Assembly: GCA_041695325.1 (NCBI GenBank)
Contig: JBGFRC010000007.1
Coordinates: 1-39,746 of the forward strand
DNA length: 39,746 nucleotides
Direction: 5' to 3'
From: SURF-13 sp041695325
Lineage (GTDB): Bacteria; Pseudomonadota; Gammaproteobacteria; SURF-13
Part shown: in pieces, positions 7,342-15,520 of the stretch
Layout: each line of letters opens with the position of its first letter
Numbering within the stretch: position 1 is the stretch's first letter
The notes under the pieces: model-generated
Database searches by the model: none
Told to the model about the DNA's origin: nothing
What the model saw: the letters and a program-made list of their open reading frames with translations, nothing else
Translations under genes and position numbers: made by a program

Positions 7342-8673
7342 ATGACAGTCAGTCGCGCATTGCCTGACGACGTTGATTTAATCGCGCTGCATCACGCGCA
7401 CCCCGAACGTTATCCCTTTCTGCTGCAAAGCGTGGCGCACGGCACGGAACGCGCGCGCTACGACATCCTGTTCGCCTTCCCCGGCGAAAAGCTGGAATTA
7501 CGCGAGACAGGACGCGGCGGCTTTCTGGAAGAGCTCGATCAGTGGTGGAACGAGTTGAAGATTCCCGCCGCGTCCGCCACGGAGCCGCCGTTTCACGGCG
7601 GCTGGTTTGTGTACCTCGGCTATGAGCTCGCAGCTCAAATCGAGCCCGGTCTGCACCTGATAACGGACGCCGACGCCTTGCCCATAGCCTGCGCGGTGCG
7701 CGTGCCCGCCGCCGTCATCCACGATCACACGCGCGCGCGGACATTTCTGGTTGCGGAGACGGATCAGGCGCCGCTGCTTGACGCAATGGAACAGGATGCG
7801 CGCATCACGCCCCCGTTCAACCAAGTTGAACGCATATTGCAGCAGGCGCTGGAAGAAGACGCGCCGCAACGATTTCTCGACGGCGTGCAACGCATATTAA
7901 ACTACATACGCGAGGGCGACGTGTTCCAGGTCAATCTGTCGCGCGCCTGGCGCGGCGAGCTGCGCGCCAACGTTTCCGCGGCGCAGATTTATGCGCGCCT
8001 GTGCAGACAAAATCCCGCGCCGTTTGCCGGCCTGGCGTGTTTCGCAGAGCGGGCCATCATCAGTTCCTCGCCGGAGCTGTTGGTCCAAGTGCAGGGAGGG
8101 ACCATAGAGACGCGCCCCATTGCCGGCACGCGCCCGCGCAGGCGCAACTCCAGCGTGAGCGACGTCACGGAGAGCGCGGCGCTGCTCGCCCACCCCAAGG
8201 AGCGCGCCGAGCATATCATGCTGATTGACCTGGAGCGCAATGACCTGGGACGGGTGTGTGCACCGGGCAGCGTGGAAGTAAACGAACTGATGACGATAGA
8301 AAGCTACGCCCACGTGCATCATATCGTCTCCGGCGTGCGCGGGAGGCTGCGCCCCGGCGTCACGCCCGCGCAGGCACTGCGCGCGGTGTTTCCCGGCGGC
8401 ACCATCACCGGCTGTCCCAAGGTGCGCTGCATGGAGATCATCGCCGAGCTGGAGCAGTGCGCGCGCGGTCCTTACACCGGCAGCATGGGCTATCTCAACC
8501 GCGACGGCAGCCTGCAAATGAATATCCTGATCCGCACCATGGTCAAGCAGGGCCGCAGGATTTCACTGCGCGCGGGCAGCGGCATCGTGGCGGACTCCGT
8601 CCCGGAAAGAGAGCTGGAGGAAACGCGCGCCAAGGCGCGCGGGCTGCTCCTGGCGCTGGATACCGCGCCATGA
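7342..8673 (+). CDS. pabB: Aminodeoxychorismate synthase component I
   Basis: A 443-residue chorismate-utilising enzyme that, with a glutamine amidotransferase encoded elsewhere, makes 4-amino-4-deoxychorismate for folate. C-terminal family motifs are IDLERNDLGRV and GGTITGCPK; no amidotransferase domain is fused. PIAGTRPR (259-266) has Ala261 where E. coli PabB has the active-site lysine of PIKGT, the form shared with TrpE and many other PabB proteins. The direct overlap with pabC argues for PabB rather than TrpE. An in-frame stop at 7318-7320 excludes any longer start. The stop overlaps the pabC ATG. Confidence 0.9.
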   Translation: MTVSRALPDDVDLIALHHAHPERYPFLLQSVAHGTERARYDILFAFPGEKLELRETGRGGFLEELDQWWNELKIPAASATEPPFHGGWFVYLGYELAAQIEPGLHLITDADALPIACAVRVPAAVIHDHTRARTFLVAETDQAPLLDAMEQDARITPPFNQVERILQQALEEDAPQRFLDGVQRILNYIREGDVFQVNLSRAWRGELRANVSAAQIYARLCRQNPAPFAGLACFAERAIISSSPELLVQVQGGTIETRPIAGTRPRRRNSSVSDVTESAALLAHPKERAEHIMLIDLERNDLGRVCAPGSVEVNELMTIESYAHVHHIVSGVRGRLRPGVTPAQALRAVFPGGTITGCPKVRCMEIIAELEQCARGPYTGSMGYLNRDGSLQMNILIRTMVKQGRRISLRAGSGIVADSVPERELEETRAKARGLLLALDTAP

Positions 8674-9476
8674 TTTTGATCAACGGCGTCGCTACGGACA
8701 GGGTGGACGCGCTGGACCGCGGCCTGCACTACGGCGACGGCTTGTTTGAAACGCTGGCGGTGCGCGCAGGACTGCCGCTGCTGTGGCAACGTCATATGCA
8801 ACGTTTGACGGCAGGCTGCGAACGCCTGGGAATCCCGTCTCCTGACGAGAGCCTGCTGGAGCAGGAAGCTGCGCAGCTTTGCGCGGGCGTGGCGCAAGGC
8901 GTGCTCAAAATCATCGTCACGCGCGGAACGGGTGGACGCGGCTACCGCCCGCCTCCCGCGCCGCAGCCGACGCGGGTGGTGGCGCTTTATCCCTGGCCGG
9001 ATTACCCACCCGCAACGCAAGGCATCATGCTGCGCGTGTGCGCCACGCGCCTGGCGCAAAATCCCGCGCTGGCCGGAATGAAACATCTCAATCGTCTGGA
9101 ACAGGTGCTGGCGCGCAATGAGTGGGATGACCCCGCCATCGTGGAAGGCGTGATGCTGGACAGCGTGGGACGGGTGATCAGCGGCACCATGAGCAATCTG
9201 TTTCTGGTCAAGGCGGGGGCGCTGTTCACGCCCGACGTCACGCAGTGCGGCGTCGCGGGCGTGATGCGCGGCTTGATATTGGACGTCGCGGCGCGGCTTG
9301 GTATGACCGCGCGCATCGGCGCCATCACGTTAAACGACGTTCTGGAAGCGGATGAAGTATTCGTCTGCAACAGCTTGGTAGGCTTATGGCCGGTGCGTCA
9401 GCTCGCCGGGCGCCGTTACCCGCATGGCCCGTTCAGTACGCGAATCGCGGCTGAGATTAGGGAGTATACTGTATAA
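8670..9476 (+). CDS. pabC: Aminodeoxychorismate lyase
   Basis: A 268-residue PLP-dependent fold-IV enzyme that releases pyruvate from aminodeoxychorismate to give p-aminobenzoate. DRGLHYGDGLFET (16-28) is the family start, Lys138 in GMKHLNR is the PLP lysine, and EGVMLD and SGTMSNLF are typical. The open frame continues upstream inside pabB, but the ATG at 8670 overlaps the pabB stop (ATGA) and coincides with the start of homology. Its stop abuts the mltG ATG with no gap. Confidence 0.93.
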   Translation: MILINGVATDRVDALDRGLHYGDGLFETLAVRAGLPLLWQRHMQRLTAGCERLGIPSPDESLLEQEAAQLCAGVAQGVLKIIVTRGTGGRGYRPPPAPQPTRVVALYPWPDYPPATQGIMLRVCATRLAQNPALAGMKHLNRLEQVLARNEWDDPAIVEGVMLDSVGRVISGTMSNLFLVKAGALFTPDVTQCGVAGVMRGLILDVAARLGMTARIGAITLNDVLEADEVFVCNSLVGLWPVRQLAGRRYPHGPFSTRIAAEIREYTV

Positions 9477-10496
9477 ATGCGCAAGCTCATTTTATCGCTA
9501 ATTGCGCTCATCGGCGTGCTGGCGGGTTTCGCCGGCGCGGTCTTCGTGGACTATCAGCGCTTCCTGCAAACCCCGCTCGCTGTTGCGGAAACGGGTTTTG
9601 ATTACGAAGTCACGCCCGGTGCAGGCGTAAAAAGCATCGCCCGCGATCTCAAGCGTCACAACGTCATCGAGCAGCCTTATTATCTTGTTTTGCTGGCGCG
9701 CAGTCAGGGGAAAAGCGCCGCCATCAGGGCGGGTGAATATCGCCTCATTCCCGGCACGACTCCGGTTCAATTGCTCGATCAACTGATCGCCGGCAAGGTG
9801 AGGGAATACGGCTTTACCATCATCGAAGGCTGGACGTTTCAGCAGTTGATGGAGGCCCTGGCGCGACGGGAAAAGCTGACTCATGTCCTGCAAGGCTTAA
9901 GCGTGGAACAGGTCATGGCGCGGCTTGGCAAGGCGGGCGAGCATCCGGAAGGACGTTTTCTTCCCGACACGTATCATTTCCCCAAAGGTGCAACGGATTT
10001 ATCCCTCTTGCAACGCGCCTATCGGGCGATGGAAACCAGGCTCGATCAGGAATGGCAGGCGCGCAGCGCGGAGACCCCGTTGCGCACGCCTTACGAAGCC
10101 TTGATACTGGCCTCCATCATCGAAAAGGAAACCGGCGCGGCGCATGAACGCGCCGTCATTGCCGGCGTATTCGCGCGGCGCTTGAAAATCGGCATGCCGA
10201 TGCAAACCGATCCCACCGTCATCTACGGCATGGGTGCGGCATTTGACGGCAACCTGCGCCGCGATGATCTCACGCGGGACAACCCCTACAATACCTACAG
10301 GCGCACGGGCCTGCCGCCGACGCCCATCGCATTGCCCGGCGCGGACGCCCTTCATGCCGCGCTGCATCCCGCGCCTGGGGACGCACTCTACTTCGTCGCG
10401 CGCGGCGACGGCACGCACGAGTTTTCCGCCACCCTGGAACAGCACAACGCCGCGGTGGCGCAATATCAATTGAAAGGGCGGCGCAGAGGCTCCTGA
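9477..10496 (+). CDS. mltG: Endolytic murein transglycosylase MltG
   Basis: A 339-residue inner-membrane enzyme that cuts nascent peptidoglycan strands and is thought to terminate glycan elongation. Residues 1-24 form a single N-terminal membrane anchor with the rest periplasmic. A LysM-like segment precedes the YceG catalytic domain, where Glu216 in LASIIEKETG is the catalytic acid. RFLPDTYHF and NPYNTYRRTGLPPTPI are family signatures. It abuts pabC and sits 4 bases before tmk. Confidence 0.94.
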   Translation: MRKLILSLIALIGVLAGFAGAVFVDYQRFLQTPLAVAETGFDYEVTPGAGVKSIARDLKRHNVIEQPYYLVLLARSQGKSAAIRAGEYRLIPGTTPVQLLDQLIAGKVREYGFTIIEGWTFQQLMEALARREKLTHVLQGLSVEQVMARLGKAGEHPEGRFLPDTYHFPKGATDLSLLQRAYRAMETRLDQEWQARSAETPLRTPYEALILASIIEKETGAAHERAVIAGVFARRLKIGMPMQTDPTVIYGMGAAFDGNLRRDDLTRDNPYNTYRRTGLPPTPIALPGADALHAALHPAPGDALYFVARGDGTHEFSATLEQHNAAVAQYQLKGRRRGS

Positions 10497-10500
10497 CTCC

Positions 10501-11151
10501 ATGCCGGACAAAAACAAAATCAGCGGACGCTTCATCACGGTGGAGGGGATTGAAGGCGCGGGCAAATCCACCTGTGTCAACTTTATCCGCGAGCGGTTAA
10601 TTGGCGCCGGAAAATCGGTGGTGGTTACGCGCGAACCGGGCGGCACCGCGCTGGGTGAAAGACTGCGCCATCTGCTGCTCGATCACCGTCAGGAGGCGAT
10701 CTGCCCCGACGCGGAACTGCTGCTCATGTTCGCGGCGCGCGCGGAACACCTTGCGCGGGTAATACTGCCGGCGCTGCGCGCCGGACAATGGGTGCTGTGC
10801 GACCGCTTCACCACGGCGAGCTACGCCTATCAGGGCGGCGGCCGCGGCGTAGATTCGGCGCGCATTGCCGCGCTGGAGGATTGGACGCAAGGCGCGCTGC
10901 GCCCCGATCTTACCCTGCTGTTGGATCTGCCCGTGGCGCTGGGCCTGGAGCGCGCCGGCAAACGCAGCGAACCGGACCGGTTTGAGCGCGAGACGATGGA
11001 GTTTTTTGAGCGCGTGCGCGAGTCCTATTTGCAACAGGCGCACCAACATCCGCGGCGGCACAGTGTCATCAACGCCACGCGGCCGCTGGCCGAAGTAGAG
11101 GCGCAGATCGTGCAGGCGCTGGCGAAATTGCTTACGGGCGCCCTTACATGA
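10501..11151 (+). CDS. tmk: Thymidylate kinase
   Basis: A 216-residue cytosolic kinase that phosphorylates dTMP to dTDP. The P-loop GIEGAGKST is at 16-24, the REPGGT substrate motif follows, and CDRFTTASYAYQGGGRG carries the conserved DR(F/Y) element. The ATG at 10501 starts 4 bases after mltG. The end overlaps holB by ATGA. Confidence 0.95.
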   Translation: MPDKNKISGRFITVEGIEGAGKSTCVNFIRERLIGAGKSVVVTREPGGTALGERLRHLLLDHRQEAICPDAELLLMFAARAEHLARVILPALRAGQWVLCDRFTTASYAYQGGGRGVDSARIAALEDWTQGALRPDLTLLLDLPVALGLERAGKRSEPDRFERETMEFFERVRESYLQQAHQHPRRHSVINATRPLAEVEAQIVQALAKLLTGALT

Positions 11152-12251
11152 ATACGGAGCCGTTTTCCCCGTCTGCGTGCTTGCCTGCGCGCGGCGCGCA
11201 AGCAGACACCGCGCAGGCAGGCTGCCCCCTTCCGTGGCACGGCGCGCAGTGGGATGCGCTCCATGCGCGCCGCCGCGCCGCCGCGCTGCCCCATGCCCTG
11301 TTGCTGAGCGGGCCGCAAGGCCTGGGCAAGGAACGGTTCGCGCGCGTCTTTGCTCAGGCGCTGCTGTGCGCCGCGCCGCGCGCGGACGGACCGGGCTGTC
11401 AAGGCTGCCCCGCATGCGTGATGTTCAATGCTGGCACCCATCCCGATTATCAGCGCATCGCGCCGGTGGAGGAGGGCAAGGCCGTCGGCATAGACCAGGT
11501 GCGCCAGCTGATCGCCTGGATCGGGCTCAAGAGCCACGCCGCCGGTTACAAGATTGCGCTCATTACGCAGGCCTCGCGCATGACCGTCGAGGCGGCCAAC
11601 GCCCTGCTCAAAACCCTGGAGGAACCGCCCAGCCATTCGCTGCTGATGCTGATCACAGACCGGCCCGCGCTGCTGCCCGCCACGGTGCGCAGTCGTTGCC
11701 AGAAGATACACTTCATCCCGCCGGTCACTGCGGCGGCGTATGACACGGCGCTGGAGTGGCTGAAAAAGCAGCTGAGCGCTGAGGACGCGCAGTCTGCCGA
11801 GACGCTGCTGGCGCTTGCCGGCGGGGCGCCGCTGCGCGCCCTGGAGTACGCCAAACAGGGGATGCTCAAACAACGCGCGCGCCTGTTCAGCGATATGCTC
11901 CGGCTCACACGCGGGGAGGCCGACCCGGTGGCGCTGGCCGCCGCCTGGCTGGTCCCCGCGCAGGCGGGGATGGACCTCAAGCAGCTTATTCACTTGCTGT
12001 CGAGCTGGATTGCCGATATGCTGCGGCTTGAGGCCTCGGCGCAGGCCCCGCTCAACAATCCCGATTTGCGCGTCGGGCTCGCGGTGCTCGCCGGCGCTTG
12101 TCCAGGGAGGCGCCTGTATGACTATCTTGATCGTCTATCTGAAACCACGCGCCTGCTGGACAAGCCGCTCAATGCCCAGTTGCTGCTCGAAGACCTGCTC
12201 CTGGCCTGGCCGATAACCACCCATGGCCGGAGCGCCTTGGCATATACATAA
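11148..12251 (+). CDS. holB: DNA polymerase III subunit delta'
   Basis: A 367-residue clamp-loader subunit. A degenerate P-loop (GPQGLGKE, 55-62), the zinc-binding cysteines (Cys74, Cys84, Cys87, Cys90), LLKTLEEPP and a SRC motif (SRCQ) identify it. The first ~25 residues before PWHGAQWDALHARR are longer than usual; the ATG is fixed by its overlap with tmk. The last codons (Tyr-Thr-stop) lie in the terminal inverted repeat of an adjacent 200-bp element, so the original C-terminus may have been replaced. Confidence 0.93.
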   Translation: MNTEPFSPSACLPARGAQADTAQAGCPLPWHGAQWDALHARRRAAALPHALLLSGPQGLGKERFARVFAQALLCAAPRADGPGCQGCPACVMFNAGTHPDYQRIAPVEEGKAVGIDQVRQLIAWIGLKSHAAGYKIALITQASRMTVEAANALLKTLEEPPSHSLLMLITDRPALLPATVRSRCQKIHFIPPVTAAAYDTALEWLKKQLSAEDAQSAETLLALAGGAPLRALEYAKQGMLKQRARLFSDMLRLTRGEADPVALAAAWLVPAQAGMDLKQLIHLLSSWIADMLRLEASAQAPLNNPDLRVGLAVLAGACPGRRLYDYLDRLSETTRLLDKPLNAQLLLEDLLLAWPITTHGRSALAYT

Positions 12252-12442
12252 CGACATAAATCGTCGCGAGCGGCTTGGTCGCTCCCGGCATCCTGCCTCC
12301 CGCGACACTAGCACATCCCTGTGCGTCGCACGCGGGGGCGGCGGAGAGAAGCGACCGGAGCCTACATAGAAGCAGGTGAGGACCGCGAGCACCGCACGCA
12401 CCCGCATCAAAGACGCGCAGCAGATTTAGGGCGTTATGTATA
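12243..12442. repeat. 200-bp element with perfect 11-bp terminal inverted repeats (element C)
   Basis: TATACATAACG at 12243-12253 is repeated exactly inverted at 12432-12442. The interior is GC-rich, has short stems such as CACATCCCTGTG, and shows no coding capacity. It shares ordered short blocks with element A: GCATCCTGC (then C or T, TC), a CATCC-centred hairpin, and GCACCGCACGC. The left end contains the TAA stop of holB. This element accounts for nearly all of the holB-pilZ gap. Confidence 0.65.
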
Positions 12443-12477
12443 GACTTGGCAACGGATACTGGCGTACTATCTAGCGC

Positions 12478-12843
12478 ATGGCTGAACCCGAAAAATCCAC
12501 TGCGCCCGTGCGCCAAGGCATCATCTCGGTGGCGCTTAAAGACAAAGGCGCGCTGCATGCTTCCTATATGTCATTTGTCAAAAACGGCGGCCTGTTCATC
12601 CCCACCAACAAGAGCTACAAGCTGGGCGACGAAGTATTTATCCTGTTGACCCTGCTCAACGACACCGAAAAGATACCGGTCGCCGGGCGCGTGGTGTGGA
12701 TCACCCCCAAGGGCGCGCAAGGCATCCGGGTAGCGGGCATCGGCGTGCAATTCAGCGATCTCGACCAGGGCGCAGCGCGCAACAAGATCGAGACGCTGCT
12801 TGCCGGACTACTCACTGCGGAACGCGACACCCATACCCTGTAA
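12478..12843 (+). CDS. pilZ: Type IV pilus assembly protein PilZ
   Basis: A 121-residue PilZ-domain protein. Founding-type PilZ proteins at this locus are needed for type IV pilus biogenesis and generally do not bind cyclic di-GMP. Consistent with that, the RxxxR motif is missing from the N-terminus (only VRQGI), while YMSFVKNGGLFIPTN and GRVVWITPKG are typical of this subgroup. The holB-pilZ-tatD order is conserved. No ribosome-binding site is evident before the ATG, perhaps because element C was inserted upstream. Confidence 0.87.
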   Translation: MAEPEKSTAPVRQGIISVALKDKGALHASYMSFVKNGGLFIPTNKSYKLGDEVFILLTLLNDTEKIPVAGRVVWITPKGAQGIRVAGIGVQFSDLDQGAARNKIETLLAGLLTAERDTHTL

Positions 12844-12858
12844 CCGGCCGGGCCAAAC

Positions 12859-13635
12859 ATGCTCGCCGACTCGCATTGCCACCTCGATCGCCTTGATTTC
12901 GCCGCATTGGGCGGCAATCTCGATACGGCCATCGCAACCGCACACGCCGCGGGAGTAAACTATCTGCTCAGCATATCCGTTGATCTGGACAGTTTGCCCG
13001 GCCTGCTCGCCATCGCCGAGCGCTACCCAGGTGTGTACGCCTCGGTCGGCGTGCATCCCGCGGAACAGGTCCGGCATGAGCCTGGCGTAGAGCAACTGGC
13101 AGCGCTCGCGCGTCATCCTAAGGTCGTTGCCACCGGGGAAACTGGTCTCGACTATTTTCACTGCAAAGGCGATACGGAATGGCAGCGTGAGCGCTTCCGC
13201 ACCCACATCCGCGCCGCCAGGAGATCCGGCAAGCCGCTCATCGTCCACAGCCGCGATGCCAGGGAAGACACCTTGCGCATACTGGACGAAGAGGGCGCGG
13301 CGAACGTAGGCGGGGTGATGCACTGCTTCACCGAAGATTGGGACACCGCCCGGCGCGCCCTTGATCTCAACTTCTACATCTCCTTCTCCGGTATCGTGAC
13401 CTTCCACAACGCCAAGGCGCTGCGCAAGGTGGCCGCCAGAGTGCCGCTTGAGCGCATGCTGATCGAAACCGACGCGCCTTATCTTGCCCCGGTGCCGCAT
13501 CGCGGCAAGACCAACCAGCCCGCGTACGTGCGCTACGTGGCCGAGCAAATTGCCGCCTTGCACAATTTACCCGTTGAGGAAGTGGCAAGAATCAGTACTA
13601 ATAACTTTATTAAGTTATTTAATATAATTAACTAA
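12859..13635 (+). CDS. TatD family metal-dependent hydrolase
   Basis: A 258-residue TIM-barrel hydrolase of the TatD family (DNase-type). Metal ligands seen are His6 and His8 (DSHCHLD), Glu94 (GETGLDY), the histidine in IVHSRDA and the aspartate in IETDAPYLAP. It starts 15 bases after pilZ. Which paralogue (TatD or YcfH-like) cannot be set; the pilZ linkage fits YcfH. The last ten codons are very AT-rich and lead directly into the AT-rich dif region. Confidence 0.92.
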   Translation: MLADSHCHLDRLDFAALGGNLDTAIATAHAAGVNYLLSISVDLDSLPGLLAIAERYPGVYASVGVHPAEQVRHEPGVEQLAALARHPKVVATGETGLDYFHCKGDTEWQRERFRTHIRAARRSGKPLIVHSRDAREDTLRILDEEGAANVGGVMHCFTEDWDTARRALDLNFYISFSGIVTFHNAKALRKVAARVPLERMLIETDAPYLAPVPHRGKTNQPAYVRYVAEQIAALHNLPVEEVARISTNNFIKLFNIIN

Positions 13636-13668
13636 TATACTGAAACAGCAATATTTATATATTTATAC

Positions 13669-13696
13669 ACTTCGTATAATGTATATTATGTTAAAT
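13669..13696. other. dif: dif site (XerCD chromosome dimer resolution site)
   Basis: A 28-bp site made of a XerC arm ACTTCGTATAA (13669-13679), a 6-bp central region TGTATA (13680-13685) and a XerD arm TTATGTTAAAT (13686-13696). Centre and XerD arm are identical to E. coli dif; the XerC arm matches at 7 of 11, giving 24 of 28. It lies in the AT-rich 171-bp gap after tatD. Genes to the left are on the plus strand and those right of 15.1 kb on the minus strand, as expected around the replication terminus. Confidence 0.88.
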
Positions 13697-13806
13697 TACG
13701 AAAAGGCACTACTTGTTGGTCTGAAGTTGCGCCGGATCAAATCTTCGCCTTTGCTCCCCTGCTAAGCTGACCACAATTAAACATTGCACCAACCAAGGAA
13801 GCTATC

Positions 13807-14022
13807 ATGTTCTTAAAACATAAAAAGACCGGCGACATGGTGGAGATTCTTGACACCGACGCCCTGTTTGATCCCTGTAAATCATCGGTGCCGGGGCGCT
13901 TCCACGTGGGTGAGGAAATGCCGGAGCCCGATATGTTTGACAAGGGCGAGCTTGTCTTCCCTTCCGATGAAAAACTGCCGCGCTGCTGGCTGGACCCGCA
14001 TTACCGCAGCGCAGCCGGATGA
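13807..14022 (+). CDS. Small conserved-looking protein of unknown function upstream of aldolase
   Basis: 71 residues, hydrophilic and acidic, with no membrane segment or signal peptide. It begins MFLKHKKTGDMVEILD and has two cysteines (Cys24 in FDPCKSS and one in LPRCWLDPHYR). AAGGAAG about 6 bases before the ATG is a good ribosome-binding site, and codon use is like its neighbours, so it is probably real. It lies 13 bases before the class I aldolase and is likely co-transcribed with it. I do not recognise a characterised family. Confidence 0.75.
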   Translation: MFLKHKKTGDMVEILDTDALFDPCKSSVPGRFHVGEEMPEPDMFDKGELVFPSDEKLPRCWLDPHYRSAAG

Positions 14023-14035
14023 GCGAGGTGTGCAC

Positions 14036-15088
14036 ATGATAAACCACATCAGTCAACTTTTGGGCAAGGAAGCGGACTCGCTGCTGGAGCACAAATGCAA
14101 AACCATCCCGCGCGATAAGCTCCACTTGCCGGGGCCCGATTTCATCGAACGCGTCCACACGGGTTCGGACCGCAACGGCAAGGTGCTGCGCAACCTGCAT
14201 TCAATCTTCAATCACGGCCGCCTGGCGGGCACGGGCTATCTCTCGATACTGCCGGTGGACCAGGGCATCGAGCACTCCGCGGGCGCCTCCTTTGCCCCCA
14301 ATCCGGACTATTTCGACCCGGAAAACATCGTCAAGCTTGCCATCGAGGGCGGCTGCAATGCGGTCGCCTCCACGCTCGGCGTGTTGGGCTCGGTGGCGCG
14401 CAAATACGCGCACAAAATTCCATTCATCGTCAAAATCAATCACAACGAATTCCTGACCTACCCGAACAAATACGACCAGATTTTGTTCGCCAACGTCGAG
14501 CAGGCGTGGGAAATGGGCGCGTGCGCGGTCGGCGCAACCATTTATTACGGCTCCGAAGAATCATGCCGCCAGATTCAGGAAATCACCGAGGCGTTCCGTC
14601 ATGCTCATCACCTCGGCATGGTTTGTGTCTTATGGTGCTATCTGCGCAACAGCGCCTTCAAGAAAGACGGTGTGGACTATCACCTCTCCGCCGACCTCAC
14701 CGGCCAGGCCAATCATCTCGGCGTGACGATAGAGGCCGACATCGTCAAACAAAAACAGGCGGAAAATAACGGCGGCTTCACCGCGCTCAACTTCGGCAAG
14801 ACGCACAAGAAGGTTTATTCCGATCTCACCTCAGACCATCCTATTGATCTCACGCGCTATCAGGTGGCGAACTGCTACATGGGCCGCGCGGGGATGATCA
14901 ACTCCGGCGGCGCATCGGGCGAAAACGATTTGGCCCAGGCGGTGCGCACCGCCGTCATCAACAAGCGCGCGGGCGGCATGGGCCTGATCTCCGGGCGCAA
15001 GGCGTTCCAGAGACCGCTCAAGGATGGAGTGGAGCTGCTGCACGCCATTCAGGATGTCTATCTGGAAAAGGCCGTAACCGTCGCCTGA
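14036..15088 (+). CDS. fbaB: Class I fructose-bisphosphate aldolase (FbaB/DhnA type)
   Basis: 350 residues, the same length as E. coli FbaB. It cleaves or forms fructose 1,6-bisphosphate through a lysine Schiff base, acting in glycolysis, gluconeogenesis or carbon fixation. Lys238 in EADIVKQK is the likely Schiff-base lysine; SILPVDQGIEHS and GATIYYGSEES are family blocks. The open frame runs back to 13850 through the preceding gene, but the ATG at 14036, with GAGG just upstream, matches the family start. A metal-dependent class II aldolase could exist elsewhere in the genome. Confidence 0.93.
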   Translation: MINHISQLLGKEADSLLEHKCKTIPRDKLHLPGPDFIERVHTGSDRNGKVLRNLHSIFNHGRLAGTGYLSILPVDQGIEHSAGASFAPNPDYFDPENIVKLAIEGGCNAVASTLGVLGSVARKYAHKIPFIVKINHNEFLTYPNKYDQILFANVEQAWEMGACAVGATIYYGSEESCRQIQEITEAFRHAHHLGMVCVLWCYLRNSAFKKDGVDYHLSADLTGQANHLGVTIEADIVKQKQAENNGGFTALNFGKTHKKVYSDLTSDHPIDLTRYQVANCYMGRAGMINSGGASGENDLAQAVRTAVINKRAGGMGLISGRKAFQRPLKDGVELLHAIQDVYLEKAVTVA

Positions 15089-15122
15089 CGCGCGCCATAA
15101 AAGCGCCTGCGGGAAGACGGCC

Positions 15123-15455
15123 TCAAATTCCCATATTTGCCAAGGTGTTGCTGATGGTATTCACAATGTTGACCAGGCGCGGGTGAGATTGCTCGAATTC
15201 ACGGACGGAGGCAAGCAGTCCTTCGGTTGACAGCTTGAATAAATGCACATTCTTCCTGTTTCTTACGGCCTCGTGCGCGGACAGGTCGGCGAAACCGGCG
15301 ATGCTTTCGGCATGTTCAGGATGCGTTCTGGAAAGTTCCGTTATCTCGTTTTTCAGCTCCGCCACCAGTTTCAGCAGCTCGTCCTTGTTTTCTTCCTGCA
15401 TCAATTCGGTTTTTCTTATTTTAGCTTCTATTCTGTTAAGGGTCTCCTGAATCAT
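15123..15455 (-). CDS. Small coiled-coil protein, DUF4404-like
   Basis: 110 residues, charged, largely helical, with a heptad-like N-terminal half (IEAKIRKTELMQEENKDELLK marks its start) and a C-terminal HPRLVNIVNTISNTLANMGI that resembles DUF4404 proteins. No catalytic motif or membrane segment. AGGAGAAG lies upstream of the ATG. It converges with fbaB across 34 bp without a clear terminator. Function unknown. Confidence 0.7.
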   Translation of the reverse strand: MIQETLNRIEAKIRKTELMQEENKDELLKLVAELKNEITELSRTHPEHAESIAGFADLSAHEAVRNRKNVHLFKLSTEGLLASVREFEQSHPRLVNIVNTISNTLANMGI

Positions 15456-15520
15456 ACGTCTCTTCTCCTTTGCAAATTTCCGGCGTTTCAGCCCGCACGG
15501 TGGAGTGAATCATACTCTCA

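Noticed and set aside
8256..8669. N-terminal extension of the pabC frame into pabB
   Set aside because: The extension is out-of-frame pabB sequence; PabC homology begins exactly at the ATG at 8670 overlapping the pabB stop.
12446..12473. TTGGCA and TATCTA as a pilZ promoter
   Set aside because: The -10 matches at only 3 of 6 and transcription would begin at or beyond the pilZ ATG.
13668..13701. 16-nt identity to phage P1 loxP (ACTTCGTATAATGTAT)
   Set aside because: The 3' half does not match the second loxP arm, whereas the whole 28 bp matches XerCD dif much better, including a perfect XerD arm. The overlap is explained by dif.
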